The notes under the pieces were generated by a model, which worked only from the letters and a program-made list of their open reading frames with translations, was not told the DNA's origin and did not search any database. Shown here piece by piece: positions 33,451 through 43,818 of a stretch of 64,000 nt of DNA. The position numbers and the translations under genes were made by a program. The stretch comes from Flavobacterium sufflavum (GTDB lineage Bacteria > Bacteroidota > Bacteroidia > Flavobacteriales > Flavobacteriaceae): the NCBI RefSeq assembly GCF_004016525.1, contig NZ_SACJ01000005.1:62001-126000 (forward strand). Reading direction: 5' to 3'. Each line of letters starts with the position of its first letter. The stretch's first letter is position 1.

Positions 33451-35151
33451 TTAGTTATCCCAAAATATTTTATATGTTGCTGGGTTTTTCTGTGCAGGAG
33501 CATTTTTATTTAAATTTAATTCAGAAAGAGGCCAATATAACGATAATTGGTATGGGTTTTTCAAGACTGTTTCTGAATCATCAATTGGAAATCCATCTCC
33601 ATTGTTTAGTTGATATTCTTTTGAAGTGGAATTAGGATTTGCTAAAATTGGGAAACCAGTTCTTCTGTAATCAGAATACTGATCCATTGGGTCTCCAAAA
33701 GTAGCTACCCATTTTTGAGTCATGATGATTTCTAGTTTTTTAGTGCTGTTTGCAGCGGTAAATTCAGCGGTGATTTTGTTGATGAAAGTGGTGACATTTG
33801 AGGAACCAACTAGCTTTGGTATTCCTGTTTGTTTTGTTCCGCTATTAGCAACAACCTGATCTACTTTTGCAAAACTAGCCTGCATAGCTTGTTGTAGTTT
33901 TGTAGTAACATTGCCTGTTAACTTTCCTGCTTGGATTAATTCTGCTTGAATATATAAGAATTCATCATAGGTTAATATTCTGTGTGGGGCAATTCCAGTT
34001 CCAGAGTCAACGTCGGCTACACCTCCGTTACCATCATCGTACCTTCCTCCGCAAGGAAAAATACCAGGGTAGGTGTTTGAGTTTTCTGTGCTAAAACTGC
34101 TCCAAGGTCCCTGACTACCAAATCGAATAGTGAAAAAACCGGTGGTTTTGTCCCAATAGTCAGCTTTTGGATTTCCAGTGTTTGTGTCTCCTAAATCAGG
34201 AGGGAATTGTCCTGCAGTAAGTTGTTTAAAGAAATAGTAGTTAAGTCTAGGGTCTTTGTTTCCATTATGGATATTTGGATTCATCCCCATCATTATTTCA
34301 TAAAACCATGGGCTCATAAAAGTAGTGAATTGTGAGCTGTTATAAGATTCTAAGTAGAGAGGGTTTCTCTCATCTGATGGTGAGGAATTTCCAGTATGAA
34401 GAAATTGAAAATCATCATCAATAGATTTGAAGAAATTATTTTCAGCAATCAAAGCATTAAAGCCAGTTTGGTCAAATTCTGACGATAAACGCATTTGATT
34501 GTATAATTTTAATTTGAAAGTGTTTGCAAAACGTATCCATTTATCGGTGTCCCCGCCATAAAATAAATCATCGGCACTAGGTTTTAAGCCTGTGTTTGTC
34601 TTTAAATTAGTTTTAGCAGTTTCAATTAAAGTTAAAATTGATTTGTAAATTTCTATTTGATTATCAAATTTAGGAGCAACAGTTCCTCCTTTTAATTTTG
34701 TGGCATCGGTATATGGAACATCTCCCCATAAATCAACAGCAACTGACATTAAATAGGCTTTTTCTAATTGACCAATTCCTAGGTATATTAAATCGCCACT
34801 TTCTGAACTTTGATTGATTAAACTTTGAATATCGGTTAAGGTTAGATATGAATTATCCCAATCGTTTTGAACAGTTATGTTGTTTACTTTGGTTCCGTAT
34901 TGATCTTGCTCTTCTTTTACGGTCATTTGATGAGTATATACCTGTAATACATCTCCAGAATAATCTTGAAAACCGGTTGTTTTTCCTAAAGAGACTTGAG
35001 TGCTTGTCAATAAGTAATTGAGAGGGGCTATTGTAGGATTGTCAGTGTCAGTATCAACATCAAGATAACCGTTACAACTTACTAGGAGTATTGATGATAA
35101 TAATAATGCAAATATTGTATTATTATGTTTCAATGTTTTTATAAGTTTCAT
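33451..35151 (-). CDS. SusD/RagB family nutrient-binding outer membrane lipoprotein
   Basis: The 566-residue protein has a lipoprotein signal with lipobox LLVSC and Cys26, then a helical TPR-based SusD fold with GYLDVDTDTDNPT, VDLWGDVPYTDA and the late PSTL-like QKWVATFGDPMDQYSDYRRTGFP. SusD caps the SusC barrel and binds the ligand. The last motif (EIMTQKWVA and WxDYRRTG) is typical of the SusD_2/SusD-like branch. Ligand is unknown because no hydrolase is encoded alongside. Confidence 0.95.
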   Translation of the reverse strand: MKLIKTLKHNNTIFALLLSSILLVSCNGYLDVDTDTDNPTIAPLNYLLTSTQVSLGKTTGFQDYSGDVLQVYTHQMTVKEEQDQYGTKVNNITVQNDWDNSYLTLTDIQSLINQSSESGDLIYLGIGQLEKAYLMSVAVDLWGDVPYTDATKLKGGTVAPKFDNQIEIYKSILTLIETAKTNLKTNTGLKPSADDLFYGGDTDKWIRFANTFKLKLYNQMRLSSEFDQTGFNALIAENNFFKSIDDDFQFLHTGNSSPSDERNPLYLESYNSSQFTTFMSPWFYEIMMGMNPNIHNGNKDPRLNYYFFKQLTAGQFPPDLGDTNTGNPKADYWDKTTGFFTIRFGSQGPWSSFSTENSNTYPGIFPCGGRYDDGNGGVADVDSGTGIAPHRILTYDEFLYIQAELIQAGKLTGNVTTKLQQAMQASFAKVDQVVANSGTKQTGIPKLVGSSNVTTFINKITAEFTAANSTKKLEIIMTQKWVATFGDPMDQYSDYRRTGFPILANPNSTSKEYQLNNGDGFPIDDSETVLKNPYQLSLYWPLSELNLNKNAPAQKNPATYKIFWDN

Positions 35152-35161
35152 ACTGTTAGTT

Positions 35162-38100
35162 TTAGAATGTTAAATTAATTTTGAAACCAAGTCTTTTTGA
35201 TGTTGGTGCTGCTGTAATTTCAATTCCTTGTAGTCTTCCGGAACCAAAACTTGCAATTTCAGGATCGAAATTAGTGTATTTAGGAACGTTTGGTGCAAAG
35301 TACCATAGGTTAGTTCCCAGTACACTAAAACTTACTTTTCCAAAAGCAGTTTTTTTCAAAATTTTTGAAGGTAAATCATAGGTTAAGCTAATTTCTCTTA
35401 AACGAAAAACGGTTCCGTCATACACAGTTGCTTCGTCAACACTATTGATTGCAAATGTGTTTCCATTTGTCGAAGGAGAGAAATAGAGGTCGTTTGCGGT
35501 AATTTGAGTAGTGTTTGGAATAGGATTGTTATTGATGTCAGTAATAGGGACTACATGGTTATTAGTGTCAATCTGTCCATAATATCCAGGGATAATATAG
35601 GTGTGTTCTCTGTCTTCGGTGTCTTTAGTTACACCACGTCCCATTAGTTGCTCTAAAGTTGATGATTTGAAATCACCACCTTGTTTCCAGTCAAATTGGG
35701 CTCTTAATGAAAATCCTTTGTAGCTAAATGTGTTTGTAAAACTCATTTTAAAATCTGCATTTGGATCGCCAATAATTCCAGCTTCAGTGTCTGCAAGAAT
35801 TCCTCCGGATCCTGGATCTATTAAGTAGTTGCCGTTGCTGTCTCTTGCAAATTTTGTTCCATAAAAGATTCCGTAAGGTTGATCTTTAATAATGTAACCT
35901 ACCTGAGCTAATCCTCCTTCGGTTTTCGCTCCTCCATTGCTGGCACTTATTTCAGTGCGTTCAATACCTTCTGCAATTTCGTTAACTTTATTTTTGTTTT
36001 TTGTAAAGGTTGTAAATGAGGTCCAATTGAAATTAGTAGTTTTTATGGGAACTATAGTTAATCCAACTTCAATTCCTTTATTAGTCATTTTACCAATATT
36101 AGTATTGTAAGTGTCATAACCTGTAGATGTTGGGGTGGTAATTGCAGTGATTAAGTCAGTTGTTGCTTTGCTATATAAACTTAAGTCTAATGCAATTCTT
36201 CTGTTGTAGAATTCTAGTTCAGTTCCAATTTCATATTCATTAGTGAATTCAGGTTTAATTTGTTGATCAGCTAATGATGTGCTATTACCTATTACAGGAT
36301 TTCCGTTGAAAGCATCCCCTAAAATAAAAGAACTGCTTAAAAACTCTGCCGGAGCATCATTTCCTACTTTAGCATAACTGGCTCTTAATTTTGCAAATGT
36401 CAAGATGTCACTTTCAATGTTAAAAGCATCTGTTACAATTAAAGAGGTATTAACAGAAGGATAGAAATAAGAGTTGTTGTTTACTGGTAATGAAGATGAA
36501 TAATCGTTTCTTCCTGTAGCGTTTAAAAACAAGTAATTTTTATAGGCTAAAGTAACATCAGCAAAAAGACCAACGTTTCTGTATCGGGTTCCTTCGTCAA
36601 CTAAACTGGCTATGTTTTTGAAATTTCTTAATGTAAATAGGTTGGGAGTTATGATTTCCCTTCCGGCAAAAGCAATTCTTGAAGTGTTTGTTTGTAAAAT
36701 GTTGTTTCCTGCAATTGCTGTAAGGCTAATATCTTCGTTTAGTTTGTAATTAAAATTTACTAATAAAGTAGATTCAATGTCTTCGTTAGTAAAGTTGTCG
36801 GTTACCAGATAACCAACTCCACCATATGCAATAGAATTTTTATCTCTAATTTCTTTTCTGTCTAGAGTATATCTGTTAAATCCAAATCTATAAGAAGCTG
36901 AGATGTTTTTATTGAAGGAATAATCCAGATTAATTCCTGCAACTGTTCGATTGGTTTTTGAAATGATTTTATCGTGTTTCCATGACCATAAAGGGTGATC
37001 AAATTGATTTCCGTTGGGCGTTACAGATGCTCCTGTTTCAGGATTCTCATATGGTAAGTTTAGATCCCAGTTTCTAGCGATAAAAAGGGTTCTAGCAAAA
37101 GAAGATGAAGATGATTCATCTGAAGATTGTTGGTCACCAAAAAAGCCTCCATTTTGAGCCGTTTTTGCATAACTCATATTAGCTCCCATTGTTAATTTGT
37201 TTGCTAATTTAAAATTACCTCCGATGGCTACAGATGTTCTGTCGTAGCTGTTAAAAGGGATGTAGCCGTTTTGGTTTAAATTGGAGATAGTGGCGTTAAA
37301 ATTACCATCTTGACCTGCGTAATTGAAGCCAATTGAATTGTCATAAACGGTACCGGTTCTAAATAGATCTTTAACGTTGTTAGGTTTCGCTACATATGGG
37401 ACTGTTGGTCCAAGTTCTGGGGCTACTTCTAAAACAGTTGGCCAGGTTGGGATGGTTCCGTCATCATTTAATCCATAGTCACTACCAGCTTTTCCAAATG
37501 CAGGTCCCCATGATCCATTAGAGGCTGGTCCGTATTTGAAATTGGATCCGGCACCATATTTATTTTGGTATTCAGGTAGGTTAGCAATGTTGTCGGTGTA
37601 AACTCCAGTAGATACGTTAACGCTAAGTTTGTTGTTTTTATTGGCATTTGTTGAACCTGTCTTGGTTGTGATTACAATAACCCCGTTAACTGCTCTTGAG
37701 CCATATAATGCTGAGGCCGCAGCACTTTTTAGAATGTTTATAGAAGCAATATTGTTAGGGTCTAAACTTGATAATGCCGATTCGTATCCACCACCACTAT
37801 TGGTTTGATTGGATGTAGCAACAGAAGTGTTGTTGTATTTTACACCATCAACAATTATTAAAGGTTGAGTGTCTTTTGTGAATGAATTAATACCTCTAAT
37901 TGTAATTTGATTGGCAGCTCCTGCTACCCCGGAAGAAACGTTTATGTTTACTCCTGCTACTTTACCGTTGATGGCGCGTAGTAAATCCGGTTCTGAATTT
38001 TCGGTGATTTCTGCAGATTTTATCGTGCTAACAGAATATCCTAAGTTTTTAGGTTTTCTTTTTATGCCTAAAGCAGTAACAACCACTCCTTCCAGTTCTA

Positions 38101-38395
38101 CTGAATCTTCTATAAGTCTTACGGAAATAGTTGATGAACTGGCTGGTTTTTCCTGTGTTTTCATTCCAACATAACTAAATATCAGAATTTGGGATGGGGC
38201 AGCTTTAATGCTGAATTTACCGTCAAAATCAGATTGTGTGCTGGATTGTGTTCCTTTTACCAAGATGCTAACACCAGGTAGAGGGATGCCTGCGTTGTCT
38301 GAAACAGTACCGGTTACAAGTCTTTCCTGTGAGTAAGAAAGCTGTGTTATTATTGCTAGTAGTAGCAATAAAATTACTTTGAGTTTTGGCTTCAT
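35162..38395 (-). CDS. SusC/RagA family TonB-linked outer membrane transporter
   Basis: This 1077-residue protein has a signal peptide (residues 1-22), a carboxypeptidase-D regulatory-like domain (VTGTVSDNAGIPLPGVSILVKGTQ, residues 27-105), a plug domain with IRGINSFTKDTQPLIIVDGVKYNN near 165-190 and LKSAAASALYGSRAVNGVIVITTK, and a 22-strand beta-barrel ending in an aromatic terminus (LGFKINLTF). It imports a large ligand, usually a glycan or peptide, using TonB energy. It is first in an operon with SusD and a lipoprotein; no ECF sigma/anti-sigma or enzyme genes are adjacent. Confidence 0.96.
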   Translation of the reverse strand: MKPKLKVILLLLLAIITQLSYSQERLVTGTVSDNAGIPLPGVSILVKGTQSSTQSDFDGKFSIKAAPSQILIFSYVGMKTQEKPASSSTISVRLIEDSVELEGVVVTALGIKRKPKNLGYSVSTIKSAEITENSEPDLLRAINGKVAGVNINVSSGVAGAANQITIRGINSFTKDTQPLIIVDGVKYNNTSVATSNQTNSGGGYESALSSLDPNNIASINILKSAAASALYGSRAVNGVIVITTKTGSTNANKNNKLSVNVSTGVYTDNIANLPEYQNKYGAGSNFKYGPASNGSWGPAFGKAGSDYGLNDDGTIPTWPTVLEVAPELGPTVPYVAKPNNVKDLFRTGTVYDNSIGFNYAGQDGNFNATISNLNQNGYIPFNSYDRTSVAIGGNFKLANKLTMGANMSYAKTAQNGGFFGDQQSSDESSSSSFARTLFIARNWDLNLPYENPETGASVTPNGNQFDHPLWSWKHDKIISKTNRTVAGINLDYSFNKNISASYRFGFNRYTLDRKEIRDKNSIAYGGVGYLVTDNFTNEDIESTLLVNFNYKLNEDISLTAIAGNNILQTNTSRIAFAGREIITPNLFTLRNFKNIASLVDEGTRYRNVGLFADVTLAYKNYLFLNATGRNDYSSSLPVNNNSYFYPSVNTSLIVTDAFNIESDILTFAKLRASYAKVGNDAPAEFLSSSFILGDAFNGNPVIGNSTSLADQQIKPEFTNEYEIGTELEFYNRRIALDLSLYSKATTDLITAITTPTSTGYDTYNTNIGKMTNKGIEVGLTIVPIKTTNFNWTSFTTFTKNKNKVNEIAEGIERTEISASNGGAKTEGGLAQVGYIIKDQPYGIFYGTKFARDSNGNYLIDPGSGGILADTEAGIIGDPNADFKMSFTNTFSYKGFSLRAQFDWKQGGDFKSSTLEQLMGRGVTKDTEDREHTYIIPGYYGQIDTNNHVVPITDINNNPIPNTTQITANDLYFSPSTNGNTFAINSVDEATVYDGTVFRLREISLTYDLPSKILKKTAFGKVSFSVLGTNLWYFAPNVPKYTNFDPEIASFGSGRLQGIEITAAPTSKRLGFKINLTF

Positions 38396-38565
38396 TTTTA
38401 ATAATTTGGGTTCTTATTAGCAAAAATCTTAAATAATTGTTAAATATCCTAATATTTGCAGTTCTTTTTGTGTTAATATGGGTTGGTGTAAAAGTTTGAA
38501 TGAATGAGTTTTGATTGTTGGAAAAGGCAGTGGAGATAATCTTGTTGAAAATTAATGAATTAACA
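38396..38565. other. Divergent gap between susC and rpsL
   Basis: Most of the 254-bp gap is AT-rich without a gene. The rpsL promoter lies at its right end. A SusC promoter should lie in the left part, but I find no exact minus-strand TAnnTTTG there. Confidence 0.5.
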
Positions 38566-38596
38566 TTTGTAGAGTAAAAAATAATTTATACATTTG
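38566..38596 (+). promoter_or_regulatory. Promoter of the str ribosomal operon
   Basis: TTTG (38566-38569), 19 nt and TACATTTG (38589-38596) match the Bacteroidota consensus exactly. The expected transcript starts near 38602 and opens with a small CCCG/CGGG hairpin (38601-38615), 35 nt before rpsL. Confidence 0.8.
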
Positions 38597-38649
38597 CAAC
38601 CCCGTAAAAAGCGGGATTTATATTTACATAATAATTTTTAGTATTAATT

Positions 38650-39033
38650 ATGCCAACAATTCAACAATTAGTAAGAACAGGAAGAACTCAGATAACTAAG
38701 AAGAGTAAATCGGTTGCTTTAGATTCTTGCCCTCAACGAAGAGGAGTTTGTACGCGTGTTTACACTACTACACCAAAAAAACCAAACTCAGCGATGCGTA
38801 AAGTAGCGCGTGTGCGTTTGACAAATGGTAATGAAGTGAATGCTTACATCCCTGGTGAAGGTCACAATCTACAAGAGCACTCGATAGTATTAGTTAGGGG
38901 TGGAAGGGTAAAAGATTTACCAGGAGTTAGATATCACATCGTTCGTGGTGCGCTTGATACATCAGGTGTTGCTGGAAGAACGCAAAGAAGATCTAAGTAT
39001 GGTGCTAAACGCCCAAAAGAAGCAAAAAAGTAA
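38650..39033 (+). CDS. rpsL: 30S ribosomal protein S12
   Basis: The 127-residue protein is full length and has the decoding-site loops [15 protein letters not shown] and [17 protein letters not shown]. The usual streptomycin-determining lysines are present (TPKKPNSA and GRVKDLPG). It is the first gene of the fused str cluster. No Shine-Dalgarno sequence precedes the ATG. A 116-bp repetitive spacer separates it from rpsG, unusually long for this operon. Confidence 0.99.
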
Positions 39034-39149
39034 TTTAAAACGTTAAGAGTTGGAGGTTAGGAGTTAAGGGTTGGGATTAGAGCTTTGGTGAAAATCTGTA
39101 ACACATAACATTTAGCGGATAACCCATAACTTTTTATTAAAAAAAAGAC
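39034..39149. repeat. Repetitive imperfect palindrome between rpsL and rpsG
   Basis: GTTA/GGTT-rich words (GTTAGGAGTTAAGGGTT) face TAACACATAAC and GGATAACCCATAAC further on. The spacer does not code. It resembles other low-complexity spacers in the window and may have inserted into the operon. Confidence 0.6.
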
Positions 39150-39626
39150 ATGAGAAAAAGAGCGGCAAAAAAGAGACCACTTTTACCAGATCCAAGGTTT
39201 AATGACCAACTGGTAACACGTTTTGTGAATAACTTAATGTGGGATGGTAAGAAATCTACAGCTTTTAAAGTTTTTTATGATGCAATTGATATCATTGAAA
39301 CTAAAAAGCAAAATGACGAAAAAACTTCATTAGAAATCTGGAAAGATGCTTTAACAAACGTTATGCCTCACGTAGAAGTGCGTAGCCGTAGAGTTGGTGG
39401 AGCTACATTTCAAATTCCAATGCAAATTCGTCCAGATAGAAAAATTTCTATGGCAATGAAGTGGTTAATACTTTATTCTAGAAGAAGAAACGAAAAGTCA
39501 ATGGCTCAAAGATTAGCTTCTGAGTGTTTAGCTGCGGCTAAAGAAGAAGGGGCGGCTGTTAAGAAAAGAATGGATACTCACAAAATGGCAGAAGCTAATA
39601 AAGCTTTCTCTCACTTCAGATTTTAA
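39150..39626 (+). CDS. rpsG: 30S ribosomal protein S7
   Basis: S7 nucleates assembly of the 30S head. The 158-residue protein begins [17 protein letters not shown] and contains the conserved [16 protein letters not shown] loop and [11 protein letters not shown] helix. fusA follows after 10 bp. Confidence 0.99.
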   Translation: MRKRAAKKRPLLPDPRFNDQLVTRFVNNLMWDGKKSTAFKVFYDAIDIIETKKQNDEKTSLEIWKDALTNVMPHVEVRSRRVGGATFQIPMQIRPDRKISMAMKWLILYSRRRNEKSMAQRLASECLAAAKEEGAAVKKRMDTHKMAEANKAFSHFRF

Positions 39627-39636
39627 TTCGTAAGAA

Positions 39637-41793
39637 ATGGCTAGAGACTTAAAATATACAAGAAATATAGGAATTGCTGCTCACATTGATGCTGGTAAAA
39701 CAACAACTACTGAGCGTATCCTTTTTTATACAGGTAAATCACATAAAATTGGTGAGGTGCACGATGGTGCTGCAACAATGGACTGGATGGCACAAGAGCA
39801 AGAAAGAGGTATTACTATTACTTCTGCTGCTACAACTTGTGAGTGGAATTTTCCAACTGAGCAAGGTAAGTTATTGCCAGAATCATTGCCGTACCACTTT
39901 AATATTATTGATACTCCTGGGCACGTTGACTTTACTGTAGAGGTAAACCGTTCTTTGCGTGTACTTGATGGTTTAGTTTTCTTGTTTTCTGCTGTTGATG
40001 GTGTTGAGCCTCAATCAGAAACTAACTGGAGACTTGCTGATCAATATAGAGTTCCTCGTATGGGATTCGTAAATAAAATGGACCGTCAAGGATCTAACTT
40101 TTTGGCAGTTTGTCAACAAGTAAGAGATATGTTGAAATCAAACGCTGTTGCTATTACTTTGCCAATTGGTGAAGAAAATGATTTCAAAGGTGTGGTTGAT
40201 TTGGTGAAAAACCAAGCTATTGTATGGCATGATGCTACTCAAGGAGCTACTTTCGATATTATCGATATCCCTGCGGATATGGTTGATGAAGTGAAAGAAT
40301 ACAGAGATATCCTTATTGAGGCGGTTGCTGACTATGATGAGAACTTGCTTGATAAGTATATGGAAGATCCAGATTCTATCACGGAAGAAGAAATCAACAA
40401 GGCGTTAAGAGCTGCTACTATGGATATGGCTATAATTCCTATGATTGCTGGTTCTTCTTTCAAAAACAAAGGAGTTCAATTCATGTTAGATGCAGTATGT
40501 AAATACTTGCCATCTCCAATGGATAAAGAAGGTATTAAAGGAATTCACCCGGACGATGCTGAGTTATTAGAAGAAGATCAGGTTCAAATCTTGCGTAAGC
40601 CAGATGTTAAAGAGCCATTCGCTGCTTTAGCGTTTAAGATTGCTACTGACCCATTCGTAGGTCGTTTGGCTTTCTTCCGTGCTTATTCAGGAAGATTAGA
40701 TGCTGGTTCTTATGTTTTGAACACTCGTTCTGGAAACAAAGAAAGAATTTCTCGTATCTACCAAATGCATGCTAACAAACAAAATCCAATCGAATATATT
40801 GAGGCTGGAGATATTGGAGCTGCTGTTGGATTTAAAGATATCAAAACTGGAGATACATTGTGTGATGAAAAACACCCAATTATTCTTGAGTCTATGAAAT
40901 TCCCTGCACCGGTAATTGGTATTGCTATTGAGCCTAAAACTAAGGCTGACGTGGATAAAATGGGTATGGCTTTGGCTAAATTAGCTGAGGAAGATCCGAC
41001 ATTTACTGTTAGAACTGATGAGGCTTCAGGGCAAACTATTATCTCGGGTATGGGTGAGCTTCACTTGGATATCTTAGTTGATAGAATGAAACGTGAATTT
41101 AAAGTTGAAGTAAACCAAGGTGAGCCTCAAGTTGAGTACAAAGAAGCGTTTACAAAAACAGCTACTCATAGAGAAACTTACAAAAAGCAATCTGGAGGTC
41201 GTGGTAAATTCGGTGATATCGTATTTAGACTTGAGCCTGCTGATGAAGTTGATGGTAAAGTTCCTGTTGGTTTGCAGTTTGTTAATGAAGTAAAAGGAGG
41301 TAACGTTCCTAAAGAATATATTCCTGCTGTTGAAAAAGGTTTCCGTGAAGCTATGAAAACAGGTCCTTTGGCTGGTTACCAAGTTGATAGTTTAAAAGTA
41401 ACTTTATTAGATGGATCTTTCCACCCTGTGGATTCAGATGCACTTTCTTTTGAATTAGCAGCTAGGATGGGTTATAGAGAAGTGGCTAAGGCTGCTGGGG
41501 CTGTAATTCTTGAGCCAATCATGAAAATGGAAGTTATTACACCAGAAGAAAACATGGGAGATATCGTAGGTGATATTAACCGTCGTAGAGGTCAGGTTAA
41601 TGACATGGGTGATAGAAATGGTGCGAAAACTATTAAGGCTGATGTGCCTTTGTCAGAAATGTTTGGATATGTAACTACATTGAGAACATTGTCTTCTGGT
41701 AGAGCTACTTCTACAATGGAATTCTCTCACTATGCAGAAACACCTTCTAATATTTCAGAAGCAGTAATCAAAAAAGCAAAAGGAAACGCTTAA
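39637..41793 (+). CDS. fusA: Elongation factor G
   Basis: EF-G drives ribosomal translocation with GTP. The 718-residue protein has the P-loop [19 protein letters not shown], switch [14 protein letters not shown], and NKMDR for guanine recognition. Domain IV contains [14 protein letters not shown] and domain V ends in [17 protein letters not shown] 24-residue segment within the G domain ([17 protein letters not shown]) is a modest insertion common in Bacteroidota. tuf is not adjacent; rpsJ follows directly. Confidence 0.99.
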   Translation: MARDLKYTRNIGIAAHIDAGKTTTTERILFYTGKSHKIGEVHDGAATMDWMAQEQERGITITSAATTCEWNFPTEQGKLLPESLPYHFNIIDTPGHVDFTVEVNRSLRVLDGLVFLFSAVDGVEPQSETNWRLADQYRVPRMGFVNKMDRQGSNFLAVCQQVRDMLKSNAVAITLPIGEENDFKGVVDLVKNQAIVWHDATQGATFDIIDIPADMVDEVKEYRDILIEAVADYDENLLDKYMEDPDSITEEEINKALRAATMDMAIIPMIAGSSFKNKGVQFMLDAVCKYLPSPMDKEGIKGIHPDDAELLEEDQVQILRKPDVKEPFAALAFKIATDPFVGRLAFFRAYSGRLDAGSYVLNTRSGNKERISRIYQMHANKQNPIEYIEAGDIGAAVGFKDIKTGDTLCDEKHPIILESMKFPAPVIGIAIEPKTKADVDKMGMALAKLAEEDPTFTVRTDEASGQTIISGMGELHLDILVDRMKREFKVEVNQGEPQVEYKEAFTKTATHRETYKKQSGGRGKFGDIVFRLEPADEVDGKVPVGLQFVNEVKGGNVPKEYIPAVEKGFREAMKTGPLAGYQVDSLKVTLLDGSFHPVDSDALSFELAARMGYREVAKAAGAVILEPIMKMEVITPEENMGDIVGDINRRRGQVNDMGDRNGAKTIKADVPLSEMFGYVTTLRTLSSGRATSTMEFSHYAETPSNISEAVIKKAKGNA

Positions 41794-41804
41794 TCTTTAA
41801 GAAA

Positions 41805-42110
41805 ATGAGTCAAAAAATCAGAATAAAATTAAAATCTTACGATCATATGTTGGTAGATAAGTCTGCTGAAAAGATTGTAAAAACGGTTAAGACTACCGGA
41901 GCAGTGGTAACAGGGCCAATTCCTTTGCCAACTCACAAAAAATTGTTTACTGTATTGCGTTCTCCGCACGTAAACAAAAAAGCAAGAGAGCAATTTGAAG
42001 TAATGTCATATAAGAGATTAATTGATATTTATTCATCTTCATCTAAAACTATCGATGCTTTAATGAAATTAGAATTACCTAGTGGAGTTGAAGTAGAAAT
42101 CAAAGTTTAA
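41805..42110 (+). CDS. rpsJ: 30S ribosomal protein S10
   Basis: The 101-residue protein has the typical [20 protein letters not shown] start and the [24 protein letters not shown] loop. S10 belongs to the 30S head and also acts with NusB in antitermination. It lies 11 bp after fusA. A structured 155-bp gap with its own promoter follows before rplC. Confidence 0.99.
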
Positions 42111-42132
42111 GTTTTTTTTTCAAGAGTAAATT

Positions 42133-42232
42133 AGAGCACTTCGTTTAAGTGAAAAGTTTTTTTGGTTTGTGTGTAAATAAGTTATACTTTTGCACCACTT
42201 TAAAAACGGCTTCACTTAAACGATTGTGTTCT
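42133..42232. promoter_or_regulatory. Long inverted repeat bracketing the rplC promoter
   Basis: TCGTTTAAGTGAA (42141-42153) and TTCACTTAAACGA (42211-42223) are perfect 13-bp arms. AGAGCAC (42133-42139) and GTGTTCT (42226-42232) extend the stem with one wobble. A local hairpin CACTT/AAGTG (42137-42151) would compete with it. The internal promoter sits in the loop. Confidence 0.75.
42161..42192 (+). promoter_or_regulatory. Internal promoter before rplC (S10 operon)
   Basis: TTTG (42161-42164), 20 nt and TACTTTTG (42185-42192) fit the consensus. The predicted transcript would start near 42197 and have a leader of about 70 nt. Confidence 0.75.
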
Positions 42233-42265
42233 GTTTTTATATTTAATAATTAATAATTAATATTT

Positions 42266-42883
42266 ATGTCTGGGTTAATTGGTAGAAAAATCGGCATGAC
42301 TAGTCTTTTTGATGAGAACGGGAAGAATATTCCTTGTACTGTTATTGAGGCAGGTCCATGTGTTGTTACCCAAGTCAGAACCAAAGAGGTTGACGGGTAT
42401 GAAGCGTTGCAACTTGGTTTCGATGACAAAAACGAGAAACATTCCACTAAAGCGGCTTTAGGTCACTTTAAAAAAGCAGGAACTGTTGCTAAGAAAAAAG
42501 TCGTTGAATTCAAAGAATTTGCAACTGAACAAAAATTAGGAGATCTTATTGATGTTTCTATTTTTGCTGAAGGAGAATTTGTAGATGTACAAGGTGTGTC
42601 TAAAGGTAAAGGTTTTCAAGGTGTTGTAAAACGTCACGGTTTTGGTGGTGTTGGTCAAGCAACTCATGGTCAACATAACCGTTTAAGAGCGCCAGGTTCT
42701 GTGGGAGCTTCTTCTTATCCATCTAGAGTATTCAAAGGAATGCGTATGGCTGGAAGAATGGGAGGAGAAAATGTAAAAGTTCAAAACCTTAGAGTTTTAA
42801 AAGTAGTGGCTGATAAGAACCTACTTGTTATTAAAGGATGTGTTCCTGGTCATAACAACTCTTATGTAATCATTCAGAAGTAA
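42266..42883 (+). CDS. rplC: 50S ribosomal protein L3
   Basis: L3 is an early assembly protein reaching the peptidyl-transferase centre. The 205-residue protein has [17 protein letters not shown] at the start and the signature [25 protein letters not shown] near the middle. Its stop overlaps the rplD start by one base. Confidence 0.99.
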   Translation: MSGLIGRKIGMTSLFDENGKNIPCTVIEAGPCVVTQVRTKEVDGYEALQLGFDDKNEKHSTKAALGHFKKAGTVAKKKVVEFKEFATEQKLGDLIDVSIFAEGEFVDVQGVSKGKGFQGVVKRHGFGGVGQATHGQHNRLRAPGSVGASSYPSRVFKGMRMAGRMGGENVKVQNLRVLKVVADKNLLVIKGCVPGHNNSYVIIQK

Positions 42884-43512
42884 TGGAAGTAAAAGTATTA
42901 GATTTCAACGGAAAAGATACTGGAAGAAAAGTTCAACTTTCTGATTCAGTATTCGCAATTGAACCAAATAATCACGCAGTATATCTTGATGTTAAGCAAT
43001 ATCTTGCTAATCAAAGACAAGGAACGCACAAAGCTAAAGAAAGAGCTGAAGTAGCGGGAAGTACTCGTAAGATTAAAAAACAAAAAGGAACAGGTACTGC
43101 TCGTGCGGGTAGTGCAAAAAACCCTTTGTTTAAAGGTGGTGGAACTGTTTTTGGACCAAGACCAAGAAGTTATTCATTTAAATTGAATAAAAGCTTGAAG
43201 CGTTTGGCTAGAAAATCAGCTTTCTCTATAAAAGCAAAAGAGTCAAATATTATCGTTCTTGAAGACTTTAATTTTGATGCTCCAAACACTAAAAATTTCA
43301 TTAACGTTTTGAAAGCTTTAGAGTTAGAAAATAAAAAATCTCTGTTTGTATTGGGTAATACCAATAAAAATGTATATTTGTCGTCACGTAATTTAAAAGC
43401 GTCTAACGTTGTAAGTTCTTTAGAATTAAGCACTTATGATATTTTAAATGCTAATAATTTAGTGCTTTTGGAGAGTTCTTTGGAAGTAATTGAAGAAAAT
43501 TTAAGTAAATAA
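42883..43512 (+). CDS. rplD: 50S ribosomal protein L4
   Basis: The 209-residue protein has the exit-tunnel loop [31 protein letters not shown]. In E. coli L4 also controls its own S10 operon through the leader RNA. Whether the rpsJ-rplC inverted repeat is bound by it here is untested. The start overlaps the rplC stop. Confidence 0.99.
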   Translation: MEVKVLDFNGKDTGRKVQLSDSVFAIEPNNHAVYLDVKQYLANQRQGTHKAKERAEVAGSTRKIKKQKGTGTARAGSAKNPLFKGGGTVFGPRPRSYSFKLNKSLKRLARKSAFSIKAKESNIIVLEDFNFDAPNTKNFINVLKALELENKKSLFVLGNTNKNVYLSSRNLKASNVVSSLELSTYDILNANNLVLLESSLEVIEENLSK

Positions 43513-43518
43513 TAGGAG

Positions 43519-43809
43519 ATGAGTATCATAATTAAGCCTATAGTAACGGAAAAAGTAACCAAAGAAAGTGAAGTTTTAAACCGTTTTGGATTTGTAGTTA
43601 ACAAAAAAGCAAACAAAGTTGAAATTAAGAAAGCTGTTGAGGCTGCTTATGGAGTAACTGTTTTGAGTGTTAACACAATTAATGTAAGACCGGATAGAAC
43701 TACAAAATACACTAAAAGTGGTTTAATCAGTGGAAAGACAAATGCAATTAAAAAAGCAATTGTTCAAGTACAAGAAGGAGAAACAATTGATTTTTACAAC
43801 AATATCTAA
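43519..43809 (+). CDS. rplW: 50S ribosomal protein L23
   Basis: The 96-residue protein starts MSIIIKPIVTEKVTKESE, with the VNTINVRPD segment near the middle. L23 lies at the tunnel exit and docks trigger factor and SRP. A GGAG sequence touches the ATG, too close to act as a normal Shine-Dalgarno site. Confidence 0.98.
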   Translation: MSIIIKPIVTEKVTKESEVLNRFGFVVNKKANKVEIKKAVEAAYGVTVLSVNTINVRPDRTTKYTKSGLISGKTNAIKKAIVQVQEGETIDFYNNI

Positions 43810-43818
43810 GATATAACA

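Noticed and set aside
21319..38395. GH43 and SusC/SusD genes considered as one polysaccharide utilisation locus
   Set aside because: They are separated by about 10 kb of housekeeping genes, and the GH43 gene sits in its own repeat-bounded insertion.
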